A stretch of DNA of 44,503 bases from Bacteroidales bacterium UBA4179 (GTDB taxonomy: Bacteria; Bacteroidota; Bacteroidia; Bacteroidales; Dysgonomonadaceae): contig DFUT01000008.1 in NCBI GenBank assembly GCA_002381125.1, positions 1-44,503 on the forward strand, in the 5' to 3' direction. Position numbers and translations under genes: made by a program. How positions within the stretch are numbered: position 1 is the stretch's first letter; every line of letters begins with the position of its first letter. Shown in pieces: positions 1-8,127 of this stretch. The notes beneath the pieces are model-generated. The model searched no databases. It was not told where the DNA came from and worked only from the letters and a program-made list of their open reading frames with translations.

Positions 1-68
1 AATTTGCCCAAAAATGAAGTTTGGGTAAATTCGCACTTGCCGGTTGACTCTATTACCACATTTGCCAT
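1..68 (-). CDS. Possible 5' end of a divergent gene, cut by the window edge
   Basis: An ATG at position 68 on the minus strand opens a frame of 22 codons that runs off the left edge without a stop. The peptide begins MANVVIESTGKC. It faces away from the acyl-CoA synthetase gene, leaving a short divergent intergenic region. I do not recognise the family from so few residues, and an open frame this short could be chance. Confidence 0.3.
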   Translation of the reverse strand, partial: MANVVIESTGKCEFTQTSFLGK

Positions 69-77
69 GATTTTCTT

Positions 78-108
78 TTTGTTATTCTGAAAGAACGTTT
101 TATTTTTG
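78..108 (+). promoter_or_regulatory. Bacteroidetes-type promoter for the acyl-CoA synthetase gene
   Basis: A TTTG at 78-81 and TATTTTTG at 101-108 match the -33 (TTTG) and -7 (TAnnTTTG) elements exactly, with 19 bp between them. The first usable start codon is 25 bp downstream. Confidence 0.6.
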
Positions 109-133
109 TAGATACATGAATTTGTAAAAAAAA

Positions 134-1783
134 GTGATTCCTCAAAATTTTATCAAACTTTACGAAAACAGCCTTAGAGAACACTGGGAATTACCCGCTT
201 TGAGCGACTATAAAGAAGGAACACGGATTACTTATGCCGATTTGTCGCAAAAAATTGCCCGCATGCATGTTCTATTCGACAAAATGGGTATCGAAAGAGG
301 CGATAAAATAGCTTTGGTAGGTAAAAACCATTCGGAATGGTGTACGGTTTTTTTGGCTACTATTACTTACGGAGCCGTCATTGTTCCTGTATTGGCTTAT
401 TTTCATCCGGACGGGATCATGAATATTTTGGAACATTCGGAATCGAAACTCGTTTTTATAAACGAGTCCATTTGGAATCAACTTGCCAAAGAAAAAATTG
501 CAATTCCCGTTATCGAAATCCCTTCTTATAGATTACTTAAATCCGACGATGATGTCCTATGTAAAATAATAAGAGATTGGGATAACCTTTTTGAAAAGGA
601 ATATCCCAACGGTTTTCGAAAAGAACATGTGGCTTATCCCGAAATCGACAATAGCGAAGTCATTTGTCTGAATTACACCTCGGGTACACGAGGTTTTTGT
701 AGGGGGGTGATGCTTACGGCAAACAATTTTGCAGGAAATGTTATGTTTGCCGATACGGTAAATCTGCTTTTTGAAGGGGAACGCAATTTGGCTTTTTTAC
801 CCTTGGCTCATGCATACGGTTGTACTTTCGATTTTCTTTACCCCCTTTCGGAAGGCGTTCATGTGACATTGCTCGATGCCATACCTTCCTTTCGGAATTT
901 GGTAAAGGCGCTTCAAAAAATCAAACCTCACATTATTATTACGGTTCCGCTTACTTTTGAAAATATTTACAACCGAAACATATTGCCTTTGATCAATAAA
1001 CCGCTAATAAAATTTTTGTTGAAGGTGCCATTGATAAACCGCTTGATTTTTTACAAAATAAGATGTAATCTGATTAATTTCTTCGGAGGAAATTTTAGGG
1101 AAGTCATTATAGGAGGTGCCGCATTGGATAGAAATGTCGAGTCGTTTTTCTATAAATTGAGATTTCCTTTTACCGTGGGTTACGGCATGACGGAGTGTGC
1201 CCCGCTTATTTCATACGATTCCCACAAAAATTTTGTACCGACTTCGTGCGGAACGGTTTTAAAGGGCATAATGGAAGCCAGGATCGATTCTATCGATCCC
1301 GAAAATATTCCGGGCGAAATACAGGTACGTGGAGAAAACGTGATGAAAGGATATTACAAAAATCCGCAAACTACTGCTGCGGCTTTTACAAAAGACGGCT
1401 GGCTAAAAACGGGTGACTTGGGTGTGATGGATAAAAATAACCGCCTGTATATCAAAGGTAGAATCAAGGCAATGTTGTTGGGACCAAACGGGCAAAATAT
1501 TTATCCCGAAGAAATTGAAGCGCGCCTAAACAGTCTACCCTATGTTGCTGAGAGTTTGGTCATTCAAAGAAAAGGGAAATTGGTTGCTTTGGTTTATCCC
1601 GATTATGAAGCCATTAAAGTCGACAGTATACAGGAAGAAAAGTTGCCCCAAATCATGGAAAGAAACCGAATGGCACTAAACCGCCAGCTTGCCCGTTACG
1701 AAAAAATAAGTAAAATAGTGATTTCGAATACCGAATTCGAGAAAACATCTTCAAAAACCATCAAACGCTACTTATATCAATGA
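134..1783 (+). CDS. AMP-binding long-chain fatty acid--CoA ligase-like protein
   Basis: This is an adenylate-forming enzyme of the ANL superfamily, expected to activate a fatty acid with ATP and transfer it to CoA at the membrane. The phosphate-binding loop is at about residues 181-191 (YTSGTRGFCRG); the usual lysine of the loop is arginine here. Further motifs are YGMTE (A5), GWLKTGDLG and a C-terminal SSKTIKRYL carrying the likely catalytic lysine. At 549 aa it is close to the length of Bacteroidetes FadD-like ligases. The GTG start is the only usable one because an in-frame TAA lies just upstream at 125-127. The exact substrate cannot be read from the sequence; an acyl-ACP or aryl-acid ligase is possible. 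Confidence 0.85.
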   Translation: MIPQNFIKLYENSLREHWELPALSDYKEGTRITYADLSQKIARMHVLFDKMGIERGDKIALVGKNHSEWCTVFLATITYGAVIVPVLAYFHPDGIMNILEHSESKLVFINESIWNQLAKEKIAIPVIEIPSYRLLKSDDDVLCKIIRDWDNLFEKEYPNGFRKEHVAYPEIDNSEVICLNYTSGTRGFCRGVMLTANNFAGNVMFADTVNLLFEGERNLAFLPLAHAYGCTFDFLYPLSEGVHVTLLDAIPSFRNLVKALQKIKPHIIITVPLTFENIYNRNILPLINKPLIKFLLKVPLINRLIFYKIRCNLINFFGGNFREVIIGGAALDRNVESFFYKLRFPFTVGYGMTECAPLISYDSHKNFVPTSCGTVLKGIMEARIDSIDPENIPGEIQVRGENVMKGYYKNPQTTAAAFTKDGWLKTGDLGVMDKNNRLYIKGRIKAMLLGPNGQNIYPEEIEARLNSLPYVAESLVIQRKGKLVALVYPDYEAIKVDSIQEEKLPQIMERNRMALNRQLARYEKISKIVISNTEFEKTSSKTIKRYLYQ

Positions 1784-1864
1784 TTGATAAGGTTAATTAA
1801 TGCTAAATTCATGTGCGATTTCAAAAAAGTGGACAAATATATGCTTTATAACATATAAAAGATA

Positions 1865-1872
1865 TATCTTTG
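1865..1872 (+). promoter_or_regulatory. -7 promoter box for the small lipoprotein gene
   Basis: TATCTTTG matches TAnnTTTG and lies about 70 bp before the start codon. No convincing -33 TTTG is seen upstream. Confidence 0.5.
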
Positions 1873-1940
1873 TGTCGGTTTTCAAACGAAATGAAACATA
1901 ACATTTAGAAAATTATTTATCGTTTAAAAATTATTGAAAA

Positions 1941-2126
1941 ATGAAAAAAGTATTATTATTTGTTGCTGTTGCAGCTACTCTTTCTTTTGCTGCATGCAAA
2001 AGTCAGAACAAGAGCGAATCTTCAGTTGATTCAGAAGCTCAAGCAGTAGAGGAAGTTGTTCCCGAACCTGTAGAAGAGGATGCCGCTGCTGTTGTTGATA
2101 CCACAGTTCAGGAGGTAGCAGAATAA
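1941..2126 (+). CDS. Small acidic lipoprotein, unknown function
   Basis: This 61-aa protein has a lysine-rich start (MKK), a hydrophobic core and the lipobox FAAC, so the mature N-terminal cysteine would be residue 19. The remaining roughly 42 residues are strongly acidic and rich in Glu, Val and Ala, with no recognisable fold. It probably sits as an acylated disordered tail on the periplasmic face of a membrane. It has its own -7 box and a strong intrinsic terminator, so it appears to be a monocistronic and possibly abundant transcript. Short acidic lipoproteins of this kind are frequent in Bacteroidales and usually have no assigned role. Confidence 0.75.
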   Translation: MKKVLLFVAVAATLSFAACKSQNKSESSVDSEAQAVEEVVPEPVEEDAAAVVDTTVQEVAE

Positions 2127-2149
2127 ACTTCCTTTACGTTTAAGGTATG

Positions 2150-2178
2150 GCCATCCTCACAAAGGGTGGCTTTTTTTT
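2150..2178 (+). terminator. Intrinsic terminator after the small lipoprotein gene
   Basis: A 7-bp stem GCCATCC/GGGTGGC with one T-G wobble and a 7-nt loop is followed directly by eight T residues. Confidence 0.85.
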
Positions 2179-2207
2179 GTTTTTAAATCAAAAGCAAATT
2201 AACTTTG
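2176..2207 (+). promoter_or_regulatory. Promoter for the alpha-L-fucosidase gene
   Basis: TTTG at 2176-2179 and TAACTTTG at 2200-2207 are separated by 20 bp. The -33 element overlaps the T-tract of the preceding terminator. Because the -7 box covers the possible TTG start at 2205, it supports the later ATG at 2244. Confidence 0.6.
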
Positions 2208-2243
2208 TTGTCGAATGAAAATATTTTCTTAGAAAACAAGAGG

Positions 2244-3710
2244 ATGAAGCGGATTCCCTTAACCGGTTTAATGTTGATCCTTATTTTGACGGGATGCTCC
2301 AAAAAGAAGTATTTCTTCGAAAAAGAACTCACTTTCCCAAGAATAATCAACAGCGAGCAAAAAATAAAATTGGCGGCTTATCTTGTGCCTACCCCACAAC
2401 AATACGAGTGGCAAAGGACCGAAATGAATGCTTTTATTCATTTCGGAATGAACACGTTCACCAATCGTGAGTGGGGAAACGGTACCGAAGCCCCCGCTTT
2501 ATTCAATCCTACCGATTTCGATGCCGAACAATGGGTAAGAACATTGAAAAACGCAGGTTTCAGAATGATTATCCTCACGGCAAAGCATCATGACGGGTTT
2601 TGCCTGTGGCCAACAAAAACCACTCCTTATTCCGTAGCTTCTTCTCCTTGGCGCAACGGTGAGGGAGATGTGGTAAGAGAAGTCAAAGATGCGTGCGATA
2701 AATATAAGATGAAATTTGGTATTTACCTTTCTCCTTGGGATAGAAACGCCAAAAGCTATGGCGATTCGCAGCGCTATAATGATTTATTCTCTAAACAATT
2801 GACCGAATTGTTATCGAATTACGGTGAAATTAGCGAGGTGTGGCTCGACGGTGCAAGAGGAGAAGAAGTTCGCGGAAAAATACAAGAATACGATTGGGAT
2901 GCCTTTTATAAAATAATAGATAAATTGCAGCCGCGAGCAGTTAAAGCAGTGATGGGGAACGATGTTCGCTGGGTGGGAAACGAACAAGGATTTGCCAGAG
3001 AGACCGAATGGAGTGTGACACCGCTTCAGCCAAATATTGATCCATTGATTATAAGAGAAAACGAAAAGTTGGGCATATCGCCGATAGTTGAGGATCTGGG
3101 AAGCCGGGATTTAATTGTCAAAGCAAAAAAGCTTTATTGGTATCCAACTGAAGCGAACGTTTCGATACGCCCGGGTTGGTTTTATCATCCTGAAGAAGAC
3201 CACCGGGTAAAAACACTGAAACAGCTGGTAGATATTTACTTTAAATCGGTGGGGAGAAACGCGGTGCTTCTCTTAAATGTTCCACCCGATAAACGGGGAC
3301 TTTTGCATGAAACGGATGTGAAAAGACTAGAGCAATTTGGCAATTATATAGCCACTACTTTTAATTATGACAAACTCGTGAACGGTAAAATTGCATGGAC
3401 AACCAAACAAGAAAACTTCAAAGAATATGATTTGTTTGATAATGGAACCATTAACACTGTTATGATTCAGGAAGATATTAAGCAAGGACAGCGAGTAGAA
3501 AGTTTTAGAGTAGAGGCATTGATCGACAACGAATGGAAAAAACTGGCCGATGGCACTACCATCGGTTATAAACGTTTGCTGAAATTCAACGATATGACAC
3601 CTTCAAAAATCAGGATCACTATCCTTGAAACACGCGATGTGGCCAATATCTTGAATGTGGGAGCTTATTATGCGCCTCCACCGGAGCAATTTGCTTCAGA
3701 TCAATCATAA
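2244..3710 (+). CDS. GH29 family alpha-L-fucosidase, lipoprotein
   Basis: The enzyme should hydrolyse alpha-linked L-fucose from glycans. The ATG at 2244 begins a lipoprotein signal with lipobox LTGC (cysteine 18), so the 488-aa protein is likely exported and membrane anchored. GH29 hallmarks are FIHFGMNTF, the active-site histidine pair in TAKHHDGF (residues about 113-119) and the catalytic nucleophile aspartate in EVWLDGARG (about residue 202). Downstream of the (beta/alpha)8 barrel is a short beta-rich tail; there is no obvious full carbohydrate-binding module. No SusC/SusD or other glycan genes are next to it, so it looks like a stand-alone fucosidase. It may be co-transcribed with the DUF3256 gene 36 bp downstream. 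Confidence 0.9.
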   Translation: MKRIPLTGLMLILILTGCSKKKYFFEKELTFPRIINSEQKIKLAAYLVPTPQQYEWQRTEMNAFIHFGMNTFTNREWGNGTEAPALFNPTDFDAEQWVRTLKNAGFRMIILTAKHHDGFCLWPTKTTPYSVASSPWRNGEGDVVREVKDACDKYKMKFGIYLSPWDRNAKSYGDSQRYNDLFSKQLTELLSNYGEISEVWLDGARGEEVRGKIQEYDWDAFYKIIDKLQPRAVKAVMGNDVRWVGNEQGFARETEWSVTPLQPNIDPLIIRENEKLGISPIVEDLGSRDLIVKAKKLYWYPTEANVSIRPGWFYHPEEDHRVKTLKQLVDIYFKSVGRNAVLLLNVPPDKRGLLHETDVKRLEQFGNYIATTFNYDKLVNGKIAWTTKQENFKEYDLFDNGTINTVMIQEDIKQGQRVESFRVEALIDNEWKKLADGTTIGYKRLLKFNDMTPSKIRITILETRDVANILNVGAYYAPPPEQFASDQS

Positions 3711-3746
3711 AATTCATGGAAATTTAAATAAAAGAAAATATAGACA

Positions 3747-4364
3747 ATGAGGCGATTATTCATTCTGATTTTTACATGTATACCGTTATTGGGCTATGGG
3801 CAGAAAGTTGCAGACGTGTTCAAAACCATGCCCGACGATATTTTACCCGGTTTCTCGGAAGCCAATAGAACCATGCTTCTTCTGGATACGGCGCTAAACG
3901 TTATCCCCTACCCGCTCGGGAATATCGAAAAAATAAATTATACCGATTCGTATCTTCAATTGAAAACATCCGATATCGGGACGTTTCAATTGAAACTCTT
4001 GTCACTAGTGAATAATACCAAAATTATTTGCACAATAAAAACGGTTTGTGGAGAAGCATGCGATAGCAATATCCGATTTTATTCCACCGGATGGGAAGAA
4101 ATAGATGAAAAAACGTTGCTCCCGAGCGTGTCGAAAGAAGTTTTTTTTGATCCTGCCAAAAAGGGAACAGAAGCTTATGAACAGGCATTGTCGTTGTTGG
4201 ATATTGAACCGCTTTCTGCCGTTTTTCGTGATGGGGAAAACGATTTGACGGTTATGCTGAATTATGAAGCTTATCTTTCAAAAGAAAATAGTGCGAAAAT
4301 AAAACCCTTCATTAAACAAGATTTTATAACTTTGTACTGGACTAAAACAGCGTTTCGGCTTTAA
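3747..4364 (+). CDS. DUF3256 family secreted protein
   Basis: The 205-aa product has a signal peptide (MRRLFILIFTCIPLLGYGQ) with likely cleavage after GYGQ. The mature part begins KVADVFKTMPDDILPGFSE, a pattern typical of the Bacteroidetes family DUF3256, which has no known activity. It contains a CGEACD cysteine pair in the middle. It follows the fucosidase by 36 bp on the same strand and may belong to the same transcript, although no glycan-related domain can be recognised. A tRNA gene follows only about 10 bp after its stop codon. Confidence 0.8.
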   Translation: MRRLFILIFTCIPLLGYGQKVADVFKTMPDDILPGFSEANRTMLLLDTALNVIPYPLGNIEKINYTDSYLQLKTSDIGTFQLKLLSLVNNTKIICTIKTVCGEACDSNIRFYSTGWEEIDEKTLLPSVSKEVFFDPAKKGTEAYEQALSLLDIEPLSAVFRDGENDLTVMLNYEAYLSKENSAKIKPFIKQDFITLYWTKTAFRL

Positions 4365-4375
4365 AAAACGTATAA

Positions 4376-4447
4376 GCACCCGTAGTTCAATGGATAGAAT
4401 ATCGGATTCCGGTTCCGACGATGCGAGTTCGAGTCTCGCCGGGTGTA
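4376..4447 (+). tRNA. tRNA-Arg (anticodon CCG)
   Basis: A full cloverleaf is visible: acceptor GCACCCG/CGGGTGT, D-arm GTTC/GAAT, anticodon stem TCGGA/TCCGA around loop TTCCGGT, and T-arm GCGAG-TTCGAGT-CTCGC. The discriminator base is A and CCA is not encoded. The anticodon CCG reads CGG. Confidence 0.95.
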
Positions 4448-4508
4448 CATATTTTTTATTCTTTATTCCTTTATTTTTTTACCGTTTTATCGAAGATGAA
4501 AAAGTATC

Positions 4509-5546
4509 ATGAAAGAAGACAACATGACAAATCAGTATAAAATAGCACTTTATCAGGAGAAGAGAGAAGACGGAAAAGTGCGTTGCCGCCTTTGTCCGCA
4601 TAATTGCATCATCAACGAGGGCAAATTGGGAGTGTGCAATGCACGAAAAAATAGTGGAGGAACACTCTATACCCTTGCTTACGGCAATCCGTGTTCACTA
4701 AATATTGACCCCATCGAAAAAAAACCGTTGTTCCATTTTTATCCCGGGGAAAATATTTTATCGCTCGCCACGGCCGGATGCAATTTTCATTGCCTGAACT
4801 GTCAAAACTGGCAAATATCGCAGGCATCTCCCGAAGATTTCGCACAATATCGGTTTACGCCGGAAGAGATTGTACAGACTGCACTTTCTTATCATACAAA
4901 AATGATTGCTTTTACCTATACCGAACCAACCATTTTTTATGAGTATATGTACGATATTTCCGTTCTTGCTCATCGGAATGGGATAAAAACGGTAATAGTT
5001 TCCAATGGATTTATAAATCCTGAACCTTTGAACGATTTTTGTCCGCTCTTGGATGCTGCCAATATCGATTTGAAATGTTTCGATGATGCCGTTTACAAAA
5101 AATTAACCACCGGAGGAAGGCTTAATCCTGTATTGTCGACACTGAAAACATTGAAAAACCACGACATTTGGCTCGAAATCACTAATTTGATCATTCCAAC
5201 GTATAATGACGATCCAAAGATGATTCAAAGCATGTGTGAATGGCTGATCGAAAACGGTTTCGCCGAAACGCCGCTTCATTTTAGCAGCTTCTTCCCTTCT
5301 TATAAATTACAGCATGTGCCCCCCACCCCTGCAAGCACACTGATTATGGCAAAAGAAATTGCCGAAAAAGTAGGAATAAAATACGTGTATATAGGTAATA
5401 TGCCCCATATTCATGGAGAAAATACCTATTGTCCGAACTGCAAAGAATTATTGATTGCCCGGACAAGATTTTCTGTCAGGAAAAATAATATAGTCGACGG
5501 CAAATGTGCTTTTTGCGGTGAAAGTATCCCCGGAAGATGGGATTAA
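4509..5546 (+). CDS. amrS: AmmeMemoRadiSam system radical SAM enzyme
   Basis: This 345-aa protein is the radical SAM member of the AmmeMemoRadiSam trio. The [4Fe-4S]/SAM motif CNFHCLNC is at residues 91-98. An N-terminal cysteine set (CRLCPHNC and VC, about 26-43) and two C-terminal CxxC pairs (CPNC, CAFC) could hold further metal or auxiliary clusters. The trio's reaction is not established to my knowledge. Its partners, the AMMECR1-like and MEMO1-like genes, lie immediately next to it on the opposite strand, with stop codons touching (TAA then TTA at 5544-5549). An ATG five codons further in (4524) is an alternative start. Confidence 0.9.
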   Translation: MKEDNMTNQYKIALYQEKREDGKVRCRLCPHNCIINEGKLGVCNARKNSGGTLYTLAYGNPCSLNIDPIEKKPLFHFYPGENILSLATAGCNFHCLNCQNWQISQASPEDFAQYRFTPEEIVQTALSYHTKMIAFTYTEPTIFYEYMYDISVLAHRNGIKTVIVSNGFINPEPLNDFCPLLDAANIDLKCFDDAVYKKLTTGGRLNPVLSTLKTLKNHDIWLEITNLIIPTYNDDPKMIQSMCEWLIENGFAETPLHFSSFFPSYKLQHVPPTPASTLIMAKEIAEKVGIKYVYIGNMPHIHGENTYCPNCKELLIARTRFSVRKNNIVDGKCAFCGESIPGRWD

Positions 5547-6119
5547 TTACTCCATTTCATCTTCGCTAAATACGGTGGCCGTAAAAATATAAATATCTGC
5601 ATCTCTCCAGCCATCCCATCCTATGCCGGCTTTATCGCGAGCACAATGCCCAAGAAAATTTTCCAAATCCCAACCGGTTTCCGTAGCTACCTGAGGCAAA
5701 AAAACTCCGCTCCGAGAGCCTTTTACAATGTAAATACCATGTTTACCAAGCTCTATTTCCGAAATATCGCGGATTTTTCTGAGTGGAGAAAGAACGGATA
5801 TTTCGATAGAAATGACATCGAGTTCGCTCGCAGTAACCGGCGGAAACCGGTAATCGTAACGGGCAGCGGATACAGCCATGCTGCGTACGGTTTCTATTAG
5901 TGGCTTATCGCTTATTAGTTGGCCGATGCATCCACGCAATTGCCCGTATTTATTCAACGTTACAAATGCTCCGCATCGAGCATAAATGGCATCGGAACAA
6001 ACACTTAGATTGGGTGGCGGCGTGATATTCAGGCCAAATAACTTTTCGATGGAACGCCTTGCCTCTGCCAATAATGCTTTTTTATCTTCGATGGTTAAAT
6101 AAAATTCACTAGTATTCAT
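5547..6119 (-). CDS. amrA: AmmeMemoRadiSam system protein A (AMMECR1-like)
   Basis: This 190-aa AMMECR1-domain protein carries the family signature LRGCIGQL at about residues 59-66 and the downstream region SMAVSAARYDYRFPPV. I chose the ATG at 6119 because translation then begins MNTSEFYLT; the longer reading would overlap the MEMO1-like gene. AMMECR1 homologues occur in all domains of life and their biochemical role is unresolved. It lies 4 bp downstream of the MEMO1-like gene and is surely co-transcribed with it. It converges on the radical SAM gene with zero intergenic bases. Confidence 0.9.
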   Translation of the reverse strand: MNTSEFYLTIEDKKALLAEARRSIEKLFGLNITPPPNLSVCSDAIYARCGAFVTLNKYGQLRGCIGQLISDKPLIETVRSMAVSAARYDYRFPPVTASELDVISIEISVLSPLRKIRDISEIELGKHGIYIVKGSRSGVFLPQVATETGWDLENFLGHCARDKAGIGWDGWRDADIYIFTATVFSEDEME

Positions 6120-6123
6120 TGTA

Positions 6124-6990
6124 CTACTTTTTTTGAATAAGAACAATTGCCCAATATCCCACAACTTCACGATAATTGCCGTATATTGCATCTCCCGAAT
6201 TTCGATAATCTACTTCGCGATATTCGTAAATAGGATTATTGTATGTCATATACAACAAGGTCAATACCGATGTCCAACCGCACAAGCAAGTGAGTAAATT
6301 TGGAATTCCTCTGTTTTGGTTTTTGGCCAGAACGTCTAACAAATTTTCCGGATTGTTGGAGAGGATGGCTTTGGCGGTTGCTGCATCTACTATTTTTGCA
6401 CTTTCGTAATCGGGATAATGCGAAAAGTCGGTACTAATGACAAATAGGTTTTTTTCCGAAAGATACGGTTTCAATGCAGATGCAATCTCGAAGCATGTTT
6501 CGGGTTGGGATGTACCAATGACGATAGGAACAATTTTATAATCTTTTTTTAGTTTGTAATGCAAAAATGGAAGCTGTACTTCAATGCTATGTTCTCGCGC
6601 ATGAGGTGCGGGATTGTCGGTAAAAATTTCGGGATGAGAGGCGACCAGCTGTTTCCCGAAATCGGTATCCACCTTTTCTCTTCCGTACGGCATGATAAAA
6701 TCGCCGTGACAATAAACCGATGCACCGTTAAAATGATAATGATGAGATGAGGCCAATAAAAAAATGCGCTCATAGTCGGCATTTTCATCAAGTTGATTAA
6801 ATGCCGAAGCGGCAACCCTTCCCGAAAAAACATAACCGGCATGGGGAGAAATGAGTGCCCTTACATTGGTGTATTTTCGGGGAACGGCTTCGCTAAAATA
6901 GGTTTCGACGTCGCGCTGCAATTTTTCAACGCTCGCAGGATAAAATTGCCCTGCTACGGCCGGTTCCCTGTTTATGCTACTACTTTTCAT
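6124..6990 (-). CDS. amrB: AmmeMemoRadiSam system protein B (MEMO1-like)
   Basis: The 288-aa product belongs to the MEMO1/extradiol-dioxygenase-like family. Residues matching the metal-site ligands of human MEMO1 are visible: the His of SPHAGYVFSG, the His of SSHHYHFNG and the Cys of LTCLCGW. STDFSHYPDYE is another family motif. The ATG at 6990 fits the family start (EPAVAGQFYPAS follows); the upstream in-frame codons look like leader. It is the first gene of a two-gene minus-strand operon with the AMMECR1-like gene. Function is unknown; a redox or metal-dependent role with the radical SAM enzyme is an inference. Confidence 0.9.
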   Translation of the reverse strand: MKSSSINREPAVAGQFYPASVEKLQRDVETYFSEAVPRKYTNVRALISPHAGYVFSGRVAASAFNQLDENADYERIFLLASSHHYHFNGASVYCHGDFIMPYGREKVDTDFGKQLVASHPEIFTDNPAPHAREHSIEVQLPFLHYKLKKDYKIVPIVIGTSQPETCFEIASALKPYLSEKNLFVISTDFSHYPDYESAKIVDAATAKAILSNNPENLLDVLAKNQNRGIPNLLTCLCGWTSVLTLLYMTYNNPIYEYREVDYRNSGDAIYGNYREVVGYWAIVLIQKK

Positions 6991-7039
6991 AATTCTTTGG
7001 TTTTTACATAAACTAAACAATTTATCGCTTGTTAAGTTT

Positions 7040-7047
7040 CAAATTTA
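7040..7047 (-). promoter_or_regulatory. -7 box upstream of the MEMO1/AMMECR1 operon
   Basis: The minus strand reads TAAATTTG, an exact TAnnTTTG match, 50 bp before the chosen start codon. No clear -33 element is visible. Confidence 0.4.
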
Positions 7048-7075
7048 TTTTCTTTTAACATGATAAAATCGGATA

Positions 7076-7106
7076 AAAAAAGGCATCCACAAAGGATGCC
7101 TTTTTT
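7076..7106 (-). terminator. Terminator of the DUF4890 gene (bidirectional shape)
   Basis: A perfect 7-bp stem GGCATCC/GGATGCC with a 5-nt loop is flanked by six A on one side and six T on the other, so it can work in either direction. On the minus strand it sits just after the stop of the DUF4890 gene. Confidence 0.85.
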
Positions 7107-7133
7107 CTGATGAAATAAATCTGTTTGCCCGGT

Positions 7134-7586
7134 TTATCTTCTGCGAGGGGAAGGAGCATTTCCACGACTACCTCTTTTTTTCATCTGTTCCTGGCGATAG
7201 ATTTTCCATTGTTCCATTTTTTCCTTTCCAATGATTTTTTCCAGCTCAGCATCTTGTTCTTCCATGTTCTGTTCCATCAACGCTCTCATTTCTTCGCGTC
7301 GTTTTTCGCGATCTTGTTGCTGTGCCTGCTGACGATCTTCCCTGAATTTAGCCAGTTGCTCGGCACGTTTCTCGTCATGCTTTTTTAAAAGTTCTTCAAC
7401 CTGCTCCTTTTGTTCAGAAGTCAGTTCTAATACGTTGGCCATGTGCTCGGCACGTTCTTTGGCTGTCATTCTCATTGTACGCGGAGGCTGATTCCTATTA
7501 CCCCTTCTTCCGGTAGAGTCCTGAGCCGATATCGAAAGGCTCATCATTAAAAAGGCAACTAGTGCCAAAATTCCATACTTTTTCAT
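7134..7586 (-). CDS. DUF4890-type periplasmic protein (Spy/CpxP-like helices)
   Basis: A signal peptide (MKKYGILALVAFLMMSLS, cleavage near SAQ) is followed by an Arg/Gln/Glu-rich helical protein of about 130 residues. LTSEQKEQVEELLKKH resembles the LTxxQ motif of Spy/CpxP periplasmic chaperones, and the C-terminus is basic (SPRRR). I chose the ATG at 7586 because it begins the signal peptide and lies 52 bp after a good -7 box; the longer reading would start at that box. A periplasmic stress-chaperone or metal-response role is suggested only by the helical similarity. Confidence 0.75.
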   Translation of the reverse strand: MKKYGILALVAFLMMSLSISAQDSTGRRGNRNQPPRTMRMTAKERAEHMANVLELTSEQKEQVEELLKKHDEKRAEQLAKFREDRQQAQQQDREKRREEMRALMEQNMEEQDAELEKIIGKEKMEQWKIYRQEQMKKRGSRGNAPSPRRR

Positions 7587-7637
7587 CTTCAATTCAAATT
7601 TTATCGGTTCAACATAAAAATACATCATTATGACTCT

Positions 7638-7645
7638 CAAAGATA
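7638..7645 (-). promoter_or_regulatory. -7 box for the DUF4890 gene
   Basis: The minus strand reads TATCTTTG, with a TTG about 18 bp upstream at 7664-7666 as a weak -33 candidate. Confidence 0.5.
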
Positions 7646-7848
7646 AGGTAATGTTTAATTTGGCAATGCCCGATTAACGAAAGTTACATCATCATAATCA
7701 CCATATTTACACCTTTTTATATTAAAAAAAGAGGTTTTTATAGGAAAGATTAGCCGATTCGTCGATAAAAAAGGGGAATTGGTCTAAAATGAAATTTTTA
7801 TATTTTTTAAGACAAAATACCGCTCCCTGTTTTTGTACTTGCAGTTTT

Positions 7849-8013
7849 TCAGTATAGCAAATCGTTGATGCTGCCTTCGGCTTTTGCATCAAAATGCATT
7901 TTCACCATCATGATCCGATCGTCATACCCAAGGATCATACGTTGCATACCTTCGCCTGCATTTTTCCATTTAGCATCGTCAAAAATCAAAAAAGTTTCGC
8001 TTTGCATTTTCAT
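7849..8013 (-). pseudogene. Truncated cupin-domain gene (N-terminal remnant)
   Basis: A 54-codon frame on the minus strand begins MKMQSETFLIFDDAKWKNAG and contains GEGMQRMILGYDDRIMMVK. This is the characteristic N-terminal strand region of small (about 110 aa) single-domain cupins of Bacteroidales. The frame ends in TGA just where the histidine-rich metal-binding barrel (HxH...Q...Y) should begin, and no other frame downstream restores it. It is therefore most likely a deletion remnant with no functional metal site. A short real peptide cannot be excluded. It sits alone in the 490-bp gap between the DUF4890 and DUF368 genes. Confidence 0.65.
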
Positions 8014-8127
8014 TCTATTTCAATTTTATAGTTGATTTGTATGAGTTGCATTTAATTGCATTTATGTTCAATAGCCGGAGCAGTGCTCATGAATTGTGAT
8101 TACATTTAAATCGCATTTAAATCGGTT

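Noticed and set aside
2205..2243. Upstream TTG start for the fucosidase
   Set aside because: The TTG overlaps the -7 promoter box, and the lipoprotein signal begins at the ATG at 2244.
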